Assembly: GCA_023935145.1 (NCBI GenBank)
Contig: CM043700.1
Location: 62,828,120 to 62,892,119 of the forward strand
Length of the DNA: 64,000 bases
From: Bretschneidera sinensis
Taxonomy: Eukaryota > Streptophyta > Magnoliopsida > Brassicales > Akaniaceae
Direction: 5' to 3'
The notes under the pieces were generated by a model, which saw nothing but the letters and a program-made list of their open reading frames with translations, made no database searches and was not told the DNA's origin. Shown here piece by piece: positions 36,251 to 47,774 of this stretch (the first letter of the stretch is position 1; the number at the start of each line of letters is the position of its first letter). The position numbers and the translations under genes are program-made.

Positions 36251-37790
36251 ACAAGAAGCCTCTACCACCCTTCTCTAACACCTATAATCCGAGATGGTGC
36301 AATCACCCCAACTTCAGCTGGAAGTCTAAAAACCAGCAGCTTGCAAAACCCCCTAGATCATATCTTGCACCATATCATGCACCCTCATCCTCTAGGAGTT
36401 CTTTAGAAGACACGTTGCTTGCTTTCATTGAGGCACAGGGTAAGAAAAACCAAAGGATTGAAGCATTAATCACACAGGTTGTGGAAGAGAATAAGGAAAT
36501 AAGGAGCCAAGTGTCCAAGTTAATGGGCTCCTTAAATGTGATTAAGCGAGGGAAGTTCCCTTCCCAAGCTCAGTCCACACCCCATGGTCAGCACATGGCA
36601 CAAGCAAATCTGAAAGATGTAAATGCCATTGTGACAAGAAGTGGTAAGTCATTACACATCCCAACAACGAACAAATCTGAGGATGTGGAAAAGGGTCAAG
36701 GTAGTAGTGATACGGAACTGCCCAAATACCCTGAGATTACCAAGAGCCCTGTTAAGGCACCATTCCCTCAAGCCTTAAAATCAAACAAGAAAAATCTGGA
36801 CCTAAACAATGAAATCCTAGAGAACCTAAGGCAAGTAAAACTTAATCTACCTCTTTTACATGTGATTAAACAAGTTTCTACCTATACAAAGGTTCTCAAG
36901 GATTTGTGTACAATTAAGAGGAAGCACCATGTAAAGAAAACAGCATTCCTAATAGAGCAAGTTAGTGCTTTAATTGAGCAAAGAATCCCCCCAAAATATA
37001 AGGATCCTGGTTGTCCAACCATTGCATGTAGCATTGAAAATCGTGAGGTTGGACAAGCCTTACTAGATTTAGGAGCTAGTGTAAATTTTGATGCCATTTT
37101 CTATTTATTTGCAACTGGGATTAGGAGAAATAAAACCAACCGCTGTGGTAATGCAATTGGCTGACCATCAGTCAAAGTACCCCGGGGTGTGGTAGAGGAT
37201 GTTCTCATTCAAATTGATAAATTTTACTATCCTATTGATTTCCTAATCCTTGACACTACTTCTATTGTTGACACTAACTCTAAAATTCCTTTGATTTTGG
37301 GTAGACCTTTCTTTGCTACTACAAATGCTCTAATTAATTGCAGGAATGGACTCATGAAGTTGTCATTTGGAAACATGACCCTCGAGGTGAACATCTTCAA
37401 TGTTGCAAAACAGCCCAAAGATGAGGACAAGAACCAGCACTTATACATGATCGAGTTACTCATCGATAAGGGAGTTTCCATAGCTCATGATTTTGATTCG
37501 CTTGAATATTTTCTTGTTAATTCTAAGATTGATTCTATTAATGATAAAATTGATATAATTAATATTTGGGCTATTTTTGATAAATCTCAAGATTATAGCA
37601 CTCGAGTGTGGCAGCCAAAGTTTGAGAAGTTGCTTGAAAGAAGCGAAAATCAAAACCCCTCAAGTGTGGAAGCACCTAAAGTCGAATTGAAGCCACTAGC
37701 TAAGGGTTTAAAGCATGTTTTTCTCGGTCCAGGTGATACTTTTCCTGTTATTATCTCATCTAAATTATTTGAGTCTCAAGGTGAGAAATT
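36251..37790 (+). pseudogene. C gag-pol linker and protease
   Basis: The frame 36079-37164 is open for 361 codons. It spans the zinc knuckle, a Pro/Ser-rich linker, a helical stretch (IEALITQVVEENKEIRSQV, coiled-coil-like) and the protease active site DLGASVN (Asp 37066-37068). A one-base insertion at about 37087 shifts the frame. A one-base deletion at about 37168 restores it, leaving about 27 wrong codons and a TGA between. The rest of the protease, LILGRPFFATTNALIN, and an acidic spacer continue in frame from 37170. The apparent start at 37189 is a GTG inside the domain. Confidence 0.88.
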
Positions 37791-39240
37791 AATTCGGACC
37801 TTAAATGCACATAAATCAGCCTTAGGTTGGAGCATAGCTAATTTAAAAGATATTAGTCCCCTTATCTGTTCTCATAAGATAAATTTGGATGAAAGGACTA
37901 GTTCTCATAGAGACCCTCAACGTAGGCTTAACCCCACTATGAAAGAAGTTATGAAGAATGAAGTGTTAAAACTATTAGATGCGGGAATTATATATCCCAT
38001 AGCTGATAGTAAATGGGTAAGTCCTACACAAGTCATTCCTAAAAAGTCTAGAGTCACTGTGGTAAAGAATGACCTAGGAGAGTTAGTCCCTACAAAACTT
38101 GTGATTGGATGGCGCATGTGCATTAATTATAGAAAATTAAATGTTGCCACCCGAAAATACCATTTCCCACTCCCCTTTATAGATTAAATTCTTGAGCATA
38201 TAGCTGGTCATCCTTTTTATTGTTTCTTAGATGGTTATTCTGGTTATTATCAAATTAAAATTGCATTAGAAGACCAAGATAAAACCACTTTCACTTGTCC
38301 TTTTGGCACCTATGCTTTTCGTATAATGCCATTTGGATTGTGTAATGCCCCTGCCACTTTTCAACGTTGCATGATGAGCATTTTTAATGACATTGTTGGA
38401 AATTGCATGGAGGTTTTTATGGATGACCTAACTGTTTTTGGATCTTCATTTGATGCATGCTTAATGAATTTAAAAAGAGTGTTGATTCGTTGTGAGGAAA
38501 AGGAATTAGTCTTAAATTGGGAAAAATGTCATTTCATGGCACCATCCGATATTGTCTTAGGGCATATTGTTTCTTCTAAGGGGATAGAGGTTGATCAATT
38601 TAAGATTGAATTAATTTCTAAATTGTCCACACCTAAGACAGTAAAGGACATAAGATCTTTCCTTAGTCATGCTAGTTTTTATAGGAGGTTCATATAAAAC
38701 TTTTCCAACATATCTAGACCACTATATGCCCTCATAGTTAAAGATGTCCTATTTGAGTGGACTCAAACTTGTCAAGAGTCCTTTAAAATGCTAATTGGCA
38801 AGCTTACTTCAGCACCTATAATGCAGTCACCTGATTGGACTTTATCCTTTGAAATCATGTGTGATGCTAGTGACTATGCTATAGGTGCTGTTCTTGGACA
38901 GCGAAGGGAGGGAAAACCTTTTGTTATTTACTATGCTAGTAAAACCCTGAATAGTGCTCAAATGAACTACTCCACCACTGAAAAAGAATTGCTAGCTGTA
39001 GTATTTGCTTTGGACAAGTTTTATGCTTATTTAATTGGTTCTCCTATTCTTATCTTCACAGATCATGCAGCCCTCAAGTACCTTCTTACAAAGAAGGATG
39101 TTAAGGCACGACTAATACGATGGATCCTACTCTTACAAGAATTTGACATCACCATCAAGGACAAGAAAGGAGTAGAGAATGTGGTGGCTAACCATCTATC
39201 AAGCCTCACATTTAAGGACACCTCTGACGACATACCAGTC
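37791..39240 (+). pseudogene. C reverse transcriptase and RNase H, decayed
   Basis: The same frame continues from the protease. WVSPTQVIPKKSR and CINYRKLN are followed by TAA at 38185-38187 (CAA in B). Then come FLDGYSGYYQ, the PFGLCNAPATFQRCM block and catalytic FMDDL (Asp codons 38422-38427). A second TAA is at 38695 (CAA in B). RNase H at 38788-39240 has [14 protein letters not shown] and [15 protein letters not shown]. Two nonsense codons, both C to T, are the only breaks in RT-RNase H. Confidence 0.9.
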
Positions 39241-40575
39241 AAGGATGATTTTCTCGATGAGCAATTACTCTCTATTACTTCTCTACCATTGTTTGCTCAT
39301 ATCATGAATTATTTGGCTACAGGTGAGATACCAATGGATTGGAGCGCTCAAGACTAGAGGAAGTTCTTGTATGAGGTACATAATTTTTATTAGGATGACC
39401 CTGTCTTTTCAAGTACGGCCCTGACCAAATTTTAAGGTGTTACATCCCTAATGAAGGGATTGCTAGTGTCTTGGAATTTTTTCACTCCCAAGCTTATGGG
39501 AGTCACTTTTCAATGAAAAAAACCGCTGCAAAAATTTTGCAGTGTGGATTTTATTAGCCTACCTTGTTTAAAGACGCAAATATCTATTGTCGCTTATGTG
39601 AAAAGTGTCAGAAGTTAGGAGTTGTGTCTCGACGTAATATGATGCCCTTAAACCCAATTTTAGTGATTGAAATCTTTGATTGTTGGGGCATTGATTTTAT
39701 GGGACCATATCCTCCTTCTTTCGGATATCAATATATCATTGTGACAATAGATTATGTGTCAAAATGAGTAGAGGCAGCAGCTTGCCAAAGCAATGATAAT
39801 AGAACGGTAATTAAATTTCTCAAAGAAAATGTGTTATCTCGATTTGGTACACCACGTGCTATAATTAGTGATCGAGGTACACATTTTTGCAACCATTCCT
39901 TTGAAGCTTTGATGAGAAAATATAGGGTGTTACATAAGATTTCCACAACTTACCACCCTCAGACAAGTGGACAAGTAGAACTTGCAAATAGGGAAATTAA
40001 ACAAATTCTAGAAAAAATGGTCAACTTGGATCACAAGGATTGGTCTTTGAGACTAGTTGATGCGCTTTGGGCTTACCGTACAGCTTTCAAAACCCCTTTA
40101 GGTATGTCACCTTATAGGCTTGTTTTTGGAAAGCCTTGCCACTTACCTATGGAGCTCGAGCTTCGAGCTTATTGGGCCATCAAGTCTTTCAATTTTGACA
40201 TAGGAGAAGCAGGTAAGCTTAGGAAATTTCAGTTGACCGAGTTAGAGGAGTTGAGAAACGATGCTTATGAGAACTCTAGAATTATAAGGCGAAAATGAAA
40301 GTGTTTCATGATTAAAAATATTTTGAGGAAAACATTTAAGCCTAATGATAAGGTGTTCTTATACGATTCTAGACTCCATAAGCACCCAGGAAAACTTCGG
40401 TCGAGGTGGACCAATCCTTTAGTAATGAAATGTTTTTGCAAATGGGACAGTAGAAATTGAAGATACTAGAGATGGTCAGATTTTTAAACTAAATGATCAA
40501 CGCCTTAAAATCTTAATCGATAGGCAAGATTCAGAAGTGGAAGACATTCCACTTATGGATCCGGTCTATTCACCT
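39241..40575 (+). pseudogene. C integrase, decayed
   Basis: TAG at 39355-39357, a one-base loss near 39402 and a TAG at about 39556 damage the zinc domain. The catalytic core from 39564 has Asp at 39693-39695, Asp at 39870-39872 and Glu at 39978-39980. That gives 58 and 35 intervening residues, the canonical D,D35E geometry. One TGA (Trp codon) at 39765-39767 lies between. 39831-40298 is open for 155 codons. A deletion near 40283 and further indels near 40437 disrupt the C-terminal domain. Confidence 0.88.
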
Positions 40576-41261
40576 TGACCACCCCACAAATGTATGTTTT
40601 CATTTATTTTTCTTTTGTTTATTTTGTTTTTAATTAAGTTCATTTGAATTTTAATTCTTAGTTCTTTTTCTAGTTTGATTTAATCTAATTTTTTGTTTAA
40701 TATTTAATTTTTATTTTACTAATTTTATATTTTTATTTGGCATACAAACAAGGTGTTTTGTTTAGAACCAGGACCTGTTTGCGTGCCTAGGCCCGACACA
40801 GCACTGCAGCGCACAACAGCAGCCCAACACGCACACCAGCTCGTGCCTAGGCTCGGCCCACAGCACAGCTGCAGCACCAGCTCGTGTCTAACACCTTAAA
40901 ACCCCAAATCACCACTTTTTTCTTCATTTCTCTCTTACAAAAATACAGCACACTCATTTCTCTCTCATCCTCTCTCCAAACCCTCACTTACCCACTCATT
41001 TTTGCTCAACATTTCTTGATTCTAACATCATTTCTTGAAGGATTTAGCACTAATATTACAAATTTTGTTGGAAATTTCTCCAAAAAAGCTTGGTACTAAG
41101 AGGATTTTGGGTTCATCAAGAAAACTTCAAGTTGGTGGGTACTCCTTCTTCTCTCCAACTTTGAGCATCAAGTAAGACCAATTTCTTCTCTTTGTTGTTC
41201 ATTTTTGCTATTTGGGTGGTTGATTTTGAATTAGTTCTATTATTCTATAAATTTGATTCAA
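40576..41261 (+). other. C spacer between pol and third ORF
   Basis: T-rich then C-rich sequence equivalent to 20433-21258 in B; the C-rich part is shorter (40770-40900). No supported gene. Confidence 0.5.
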
Positions 41262-42383
41262 ATGGCCCCTAAAACCAAGAGACCAAGGGGGAAACAACCT
41301 CAATAATTTGATGAGAGCAAATTTGTTAGTTTTGAGGCTAGTGAGAGATATGTTAGGATGATGCACACTAGAAAACCCATTCCTGAGAGAGGATTCAATA
41401 TCACAGAGAGGGGGAACCTAGCCTTATTGGGGTACATTTGCTAGACAACCATCTCATTCCCTCACAAATGTGGTTGGAGAATTCTACGCTAATGCAGACG
41501 AACATAGGAATGGTAAGGTGAGGGTGAGAGGTAAAACAGTTTCTTTTAGCAGCACATCTATAAATAGATTCTATAGGGTACTTGATATAGAAAACAGTGA
41601 GTATATTGCATATGCATCTACTATTAATTATGAAGAGATTTGCAATACTCTTTGTATTCCAGGCACTACATGGAAAATGACTAGTGATACCCTTATAACC
41701 TTACCTGGTACTTCTCTGACTGTCAATGCTCGAGCTTGGCAATATTTTGTATGTCAAAGGTTGATGCCTGTTACCCACTATAGTGACCTTACTGTTGAGA
41801 GAGCTATTCTGATTTATGCCATTTTGATGAGCATGACTATTGATGTGGGCCAGATCATATTTAACTCTATCATACACACGGTGCAACAAAAGCTTGGAGT
41901 GTATTTTCCTTCCTTAATTACCCAATTATGCATCCAAGCCAGAGTCCAGTACAGTACTGATGAGGATCCCAGCAACCAAAGAAGCCCATCGATGATGGCA
42001 TACTCACTCTGATTAAAGCCTCAAGGCCGCCAGTTCTGGGAGAGAGAGCAGCGATTGCAGCCCCTCCTCCCCCTAGGCATTTCACTGTTGCAGAACACCT
42101 TGAGCGTTTAGAAATTCATTTTGATAAGCATCAGAAACTCTTGCATGATAGAATTGATCATCAAGAACGATTCTTGGCTAGGCAAGCCGATTATCAAGCG
42201 GGGGTGTACTCTTCTTTTGGTTAGATGTACCAACACCTTGCCTCAGCTACTGGTTGTGACATGGATCACTTTCCCATTTTTCCACCCTATTCGGGTTCAT
42301 CTTTTGATCCAACTCCTGAGGAAGGTGAAGAGAATGAAGAAAATGGAGAGAATGAAGAAGAGGATGAAGACTTAGAGGATTAG
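41262..42383 (+). pseudogene. C third ORF (plant-transposon-protein family), decayed
   Basis: ATG at 41262 with the same basic N-terminus as B. TAA at 41304 (a Gln codon in B), and a deletion of about 20-25 bases near 41428. The core 41470-42012 is open for 180 codons with EFYANADEHRNGKVRVRGK, INRFY, WQYFVCQRLMPVTHYSDLTV, LIYAILMSMTIDVGQI and a following helix YFPSLITQLCIQARVQYS. A frameshift near 41970 ends it. The Pro-rich linker, short helix and Glu/Asp-rich tail follow to the TAG at 42381-42383. Keeping the same architecture as B shows this was one continuous protein of about 375 residues in the ancestor. Confidence 0.78.
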
Positions 42384-44124
42384 TTTTGGGTTCTATCTTG
42401 ATTGTTCCCTTTTATTTTATTTTTTTCTTATTATTATTGGATAACTGTACTAACATTTGTTGTGTCTTTCTTTTCGTTATTTTATTTTGTTTTTCATACT
42501 TTATTATAGTTTTTGTTTGTTTCCATTTCATGTGTTAACCTAATATACGGTGGGAATCTTAATGTTACACCGCAGTTGCTTTCTTTTTGTTTGTTTTGTT
42601 CTATGTTATAGATCGAAATTTTAGTAAGAAGCACGACATGCAATTCAAATGGTGGTGCACAATTTTCAGCTTCTGTACACTTTTGCTTACAAAGGGAGTT
42701 TCCTTTACCTTTTCTTTTATATTTAGGTCAATGCAATTTTTAAGTTGGGGGTAGAGGAAACATATTTCTTTTTTTCCATTGAACTACTTGGTGTCATTTT
42801 CCCTTTTTGTTTGTTTTTAGCATGCTTTGTGTTAAGCCTTAGAGTTAATTCACATGTCAATGATATGAACTTAATTGAGATAGCATATAGCATTTAGAAG
42901 AAATTAAATCTTGCTTCGGTTTGAGAATGATTTAAATGTCAATCTTCATTTGGTTTGAGACTCTAGTTTGCGGTAAGATTGTATGATTAGTCTAAAACAT
43001 TTAGAGAAGTTTTATATGTGATTGTTTGTGAATACTTTTGCGGTCTCAACAAGCTCTAGAACTTATTTGATAATCACTTTAGGCAAATTCCTAGAATGCA
43101 CATTACTTGGGATATGATGTAGGCCATTTTGGACCGTTTGAGCCTTTCAAACTTACCCTTGCTATATCTATCGCTAGTCACCTGTTTGAGCCTTTTTCTT
43201 GAAAAAGAATTTGAGCCTTGTTTCTTTTAATAGCCCATTTACTCACCTTTATGAGCTTAAAAATATTTTATCCTTACCCTTCTTTTGAAAGAACTTAGTT
43301 ATACACATTTGTTGGGAAGCACTTAAGAGGAGTAAGGATGGAAATATGAAAAAATATTACTGCCATAACCCAAGTACATTAAAGGAGATAAGTTAGGAGT
43401 TGTGGAAAGAGTGAAAAAAAAAAGGAAGTGAATGGTCTTATGCGAAAATAGAAAAGAAAAGAAAAAAAAAGAAGAAAAAGAGAAGTGAAGTATGGCAAAG
43501 AAAGAGGAAAAGAAAAGAAAAGTGGTGACTTATTGAGAGATATGCTCTTAAAAAAAATGGTTGAAAGAGTTGGGTGTTGAAGTAAGGTTATCCAGTGCTT
43601 AAAGAAGGTTGTGTTTAACACTAAGAGATTAAGTTCTTTTATTTGTTGAAACCTTCCCGTTCTTTCTTAACCTTTACCTTAGCCTAACATTACAAGCTTA
43701 TTAAAGACCTATTGATCCAAGGTAGTGTGATTTTTCTACAATAGTGGAGAGTAATTTGAAAAATAAGCTTATAGAGCTTGATTTGTGATTAATGTCACGC
43801 AATTTATTATGTTTTTAGAGGCCAAGACTTGTATTCATGAATGTTATGCATAAAATCATCCAGGTGTTCGGATTAATGTATTGTGGTAAGATGGATGTTA
43901 AGAGTCAATAACAATTTTAAGATTGATGTTTGGATTACTTTTGGACTTGGGTGATATTTAATGATTCTATGTGTTGTGTGTTATGTGCGATTTCTGAGAC
44001 AAAAAGTGAATTGCTCCTAGTTTAACACTAACATTGCTTTACTTTGTTCTGATTCCTACCGTAGAATTCATCTCTTGTTTTCGCTTGAATTGCTAGGGAC
44101 TAGCAATAAGCTAGTTGGGGGTTG
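42384..44124 (+). other. C 3' noncoding region with purine tract, stem-loop and PPT
   Basis: Collinear with 22398-24100 of B. Purine tract at 43385-43520, hairpin ATTGCTA-GGGAC-TAGCAAT at 44089-44107, PPT-like AGTTGGGGGTTG ending at 44124. No gene. Confidence 0.7.
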
Positions 44125-45508
44125 TGATGAGAGTCGTAAAATGAATCTTAACATAACTTAATTGTTAGCATTTTAGGGTTAATCTAGGTTTTAATTGCAC
44201 TTTTATACATGAACAACTCTAAAGTGTCATTCTTGAATCATTGATCTATTTCGGTGCATTTTCAGGTACTTTAAGTTCAAAAGAAGAGGAAAAGTTATCG
44301 CTGCTTGAAGCACAAAGACTCAAGGCATACCAGTGTGAAGGCATGGTTGTGGAAGGACAAAAGAAGAGAAATCAAGTCTTGAGTGTGTGTGCTGCGGCCT
44401 GAAAATATCCAAGCCTTGGCCTCTAGAACCAAAGCCCAAAAGAGCATGAAAGCACCAGTGAGAGCCGCGGCCTGGTGACCAACCAGGGCCGCGGCGCCCA
44501 GAGCCGCCACAAGCTTCAGTTCCAGCCAAAGCTGCGGCCTGGACAAGACAGAGCCGTGGCCTCCAGAAAGTGAAGAAACCAAAGACTAGGCAGAGCCGCG
44601 GCACAAGGAAGTGAGAGCTGCAGCGCGCACATGATCCCCTTCTCCAAGTTATGACTTAATTAGGACTTTAATGATTGTTTAAACCCTAAAAATCCCTTGG
44701 ACCTTTTGTATTATAAATAGATCACATAGGGTTTGAGAAAAAGATCAATCATTAAGGCTGGAAAACACAAGAAGGCTGCCACACTCTTCATCAAAGAGTT
44801 CATGCATGAACTCTATGGCCAACTAATCTCCAAGCAAGGCGAAGGGATGAATCCCTAGGTGTAGTTGTTCTTATTTTCCTTTATTGATTCAGTTGTAGTT
44901 GGGATTTATTGTCAAAACATTGTTATGATTTACTCTTTAATCTATTTAGAAGTTTTTTCTCTTAATCCGATAATTGTATCTTTCTTCTCCATATAAGTCT
45001 AGTCATGCTTTTATTATGTGACGTTGTTTGGGTATGATTGAGTCTGGTAGATTTGTCTTTTAGGTTTGTCCAGTACTGCAATATTGTCATTAAATATATA
45101 CTATCGTTTCTTGATAAATCTATAGGATAGGTCATGTGTGCTAAACTCGAAAGTAAAGAGTAATTCTTATCAATTACATTAGGGTTTATATATGCGCTCT
45201 GATTGAATATTTGCCAATTGCTTATTTGGGATGTGAAACTTGCAATCGAGATAAAAACAACTGAATTGAGATTAGAATAAGGCAATGAACCTAGGGAGGA
45301 TTCTTGAAACCTTGTTGTTCGTTTATTATATTCTTCAATCTATTTACAAAATTTTCTCACAATTACTTCATTATCAAAATCAATATTTTCTCACTTAATT
45401 GTTATCGTTCGTGTTAAGGTTTGCAATTTTCCTTTGTAGATCACTTTTCCTCATGGGATCGACACCTCAACTATACACAATAATCGCGTATTAGTTTGAG
45501 CGTAACCA
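44125..45508 (+). repeat. C 3' LTR
   Basis: 1384 bp, TATA box TATAAATA at 44712-44719, GC-rich block at 44455-44640. Ends CGTAACCA at 45508 before target copy ACAAC. Confidence 0.92.
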
Positions 45509-45513
45509 ACAAC

Positions 45514-46434
45514 CAGTGGGGGTAGAAAAGACCCAATTTTCTTTGGTTTTTGATATATAATAAAGTGAAAAATCTTAGGAAAAAAAGTGCAATTACAAAG
45601 AAAAAGAAATGAAAAAAAGGCTTCACAATATGAAAGAAGTTGTTGTTTTTTAGGTGCTGTTTTTGGGGTAGAAAAAAGTGATTTTTTGGGTAGAAAAAGT
45701 TGTTATTTGATATTTATAAAAGGGTAAAAGATTAATAAGGTACTTTTCGATTAACTAAGCAAAATTAGAAGAAGAGAAACTCCATCTTTTTGGTACACAT
45801 GACTATCCAAAGAGGAAGAAAAAATCATCTACTTTATAAGTGCATTATTGTTGCTTTTTAGGTGAAAAAAATCTTATTTTGTGTGGAAAAAAATGTAGCA
45901 TTTGGTAAAAAAAATAAGATGAGGGAATCTATGAGGGAGATGTGAGTTCAAAAAGCAAAAAGAAAGAGTGAAAATTCCTCATTATAGCCAGCCACATAAG
46001 GAGAAGAGAGAGACATCTTTTTGGTTATAAAAAAATAACTTTTACTTTGAGAAAAGTAAACCAATCAAAGAATACCAAGTGGAGGGTAAAATTTGAAGTT
46101 CACCATTAAAAATTAAAAGTCTTATTGGGCTTGAAATTTAGGCTAAAAGTGTTTAGGCTTAGGAAAGATCAATGAGCTTTAGTGGGTTTTGGATTTAGTC
46201 AAAGTTTGAATGAAGACTTTGGTCTTGGATTAGTTGAGTCAAATAAGGTCCAATTGATTTAAATCCAAAGTGAATTAAATGGAATGAACAAAATGGTCTT
46301 ACAATTGGTCCTGCTCCCCAATTAAATCCATACTTCCTCATTTACCAACTTCGAGCACACTAGGATTAAAGATTCATCACAAAAACCCGCGCGTGGTCCA
46401 TCAAAACTTTTTGGAGCGAAATTAGGTGTCTACA
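45514..46434 (-). repeat. D 3' LTR, proximal part
   Basis: The minus-strand start TGTAGACACCTAATTTCG is at 46434. The remainder is A/G-rich and without genes, joining across C to 33619. Confidence 0.75.
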
Positions 46435-46462
46435 ATTTGCCCCCCCCCCCCCCCCCTCCTTT
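46435..46462 (-). promoter_or_regulatory. D polypurine tract with 18-base homopolymer
   Basis: Plus strand shows an uninterrupted run of 18 C (46440-46457) followed by TCC. On the minus strand this is GGA plus a G run directly before the LTR start, the expected place of a PPT. The exact run length may be a sequencing artefact. Confidence 0.7.
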
Positions 46463-46659
46463 GATTGGGGCTCATTTGAGAGTTCCAATCAAAGGTTGTG
46501 AGTGACCACTGTTTGGTTTCAAAATTTTATAACAACAAATATGTGATATGCACATAAAAGTAAACGTGTTGTTGGGAAATGTTGGTGTCACACGATAACC
46601 TATGAGAATGATACATACCTAGAGTGACAGAGTTGGTGTCTGTTTACTCGTGCAGTACT

Positions 46660-47030
46660 TCTAGACCGATTGATGCCTATTGTGAGGACTTTGGTTTACC
46701 TGCTAACGAGGACTTTGATTTGTCTACTAATGAGGACTTTGAGTTTGTGATTTTTCTACTAACAAGGACTTTGATTTGCCTATTGATGATGACTTTGAGT
46801 TTGTGATTTTGCCTACTAATGAGGACTTAGGTTTACTTGCTGACAAGGAATTTGGTTTGCTTATTGATGAAAACATTGGGTTGCCTGCTACAAGAACTTT
46901 GGTTTATGATTTTTCCTATTGTGAGCGCTTTTTTTTTTTTTTTTTTGTGATTGTGCCTGTTGTGAGGACTTTTTGGTTATTTTTCCTTTTGATGAGGGTT
47001 TTTTGGTGATTTGCCTCTTGTGAGGGCTTT
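46660..47030. repeat. Degenerate minisatellite in D
   Basis: About a dozen imperfect units of a GAGGACTTTG(A/G)TTTGCCTACTAA-like word, 24-30 bp each. The open frame 46624-46806 reads repeats of NEDFDL. A T run of about 19 lies at 46929-46947. No known protein repeat recognised. Confidence 0.65.
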
Positions 47031-47726
47031 TTGGTGATTCTATAGAGTTTTGTTAGTTAAAAATAAAAAAAATAAATAAAAACAAAATAGGTGTGAGTTG
47101 AGTCATAGCATTTAGGATTCTGTTTTTTAGAGTTTGGAAAAACAATGCATGCAAGAGATGACTTTTGAAGAACAATGCACTTAGTGAAATTTTCTTTGGC
47201 AACTTATTTTATTTGACCCAAAACTTGTATTTGAACCCATCTTTCCTCCTAACAAAGTTGAGATAAAAATATTTGATTGACTTGTGTTTAAACCCATCTT
47301 TACTTTATTTGGTACACATCCTCTAGTAGATCTAAGAACAAAGCTTCACAACTTGTCCACAATCTTTTTTTTCTTCTTCAACAGAAAGACAACAGAAATT
47401 ATCTCGCCCAAATGATATGCGGGATTGACAACGTGAAGGGTATTTGGCTCCACAATTTCTCTTGGTAAGGCATCAATGCAATCTTTTCACTCAAAGGCAT
47501 CAAGATCGATTGGAATATCTTAAGGGCTATACAAGAAAAATGGGATCTTGACACCCATGTACTTGTTTCAATTTTCCCCCACTGTTCTTGCTCAAAATCC
47601 ACCCCCACTATTGAGTTCGGGATCGAGTCAAAAGGAAAACTTAACGATGTCTTGATTCTTCATGTTTTTTTCCTATTATATGTGTTTTGAAATCCATTAA
47701 AAATGAACGATTGGCATGAGCCATTT

Positions 47727-47774
<48 letters not shown>

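Larger units (their letters stand above)
33620..45508 (+). mobile_element. Athila-lineage Ty3/gypsy element C, complete structure
   Basis: 11,889 bp, plus strand, inserted in the D 3' LTR with a perfect target duplication ACAAC (33615-33619 and 45509-45513). LTRs 33620-35022 and 44125-45508 are TG...CA. Same family and gene order as B. Many stops are single C to T or G to A changes relative to B. By eye about 20 of the first 330 LTR bases differ, similar to B, so B and C are of comparable age. The integrase catalytic triad survives but gag and pol are both broken. Confidence 0.94.
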
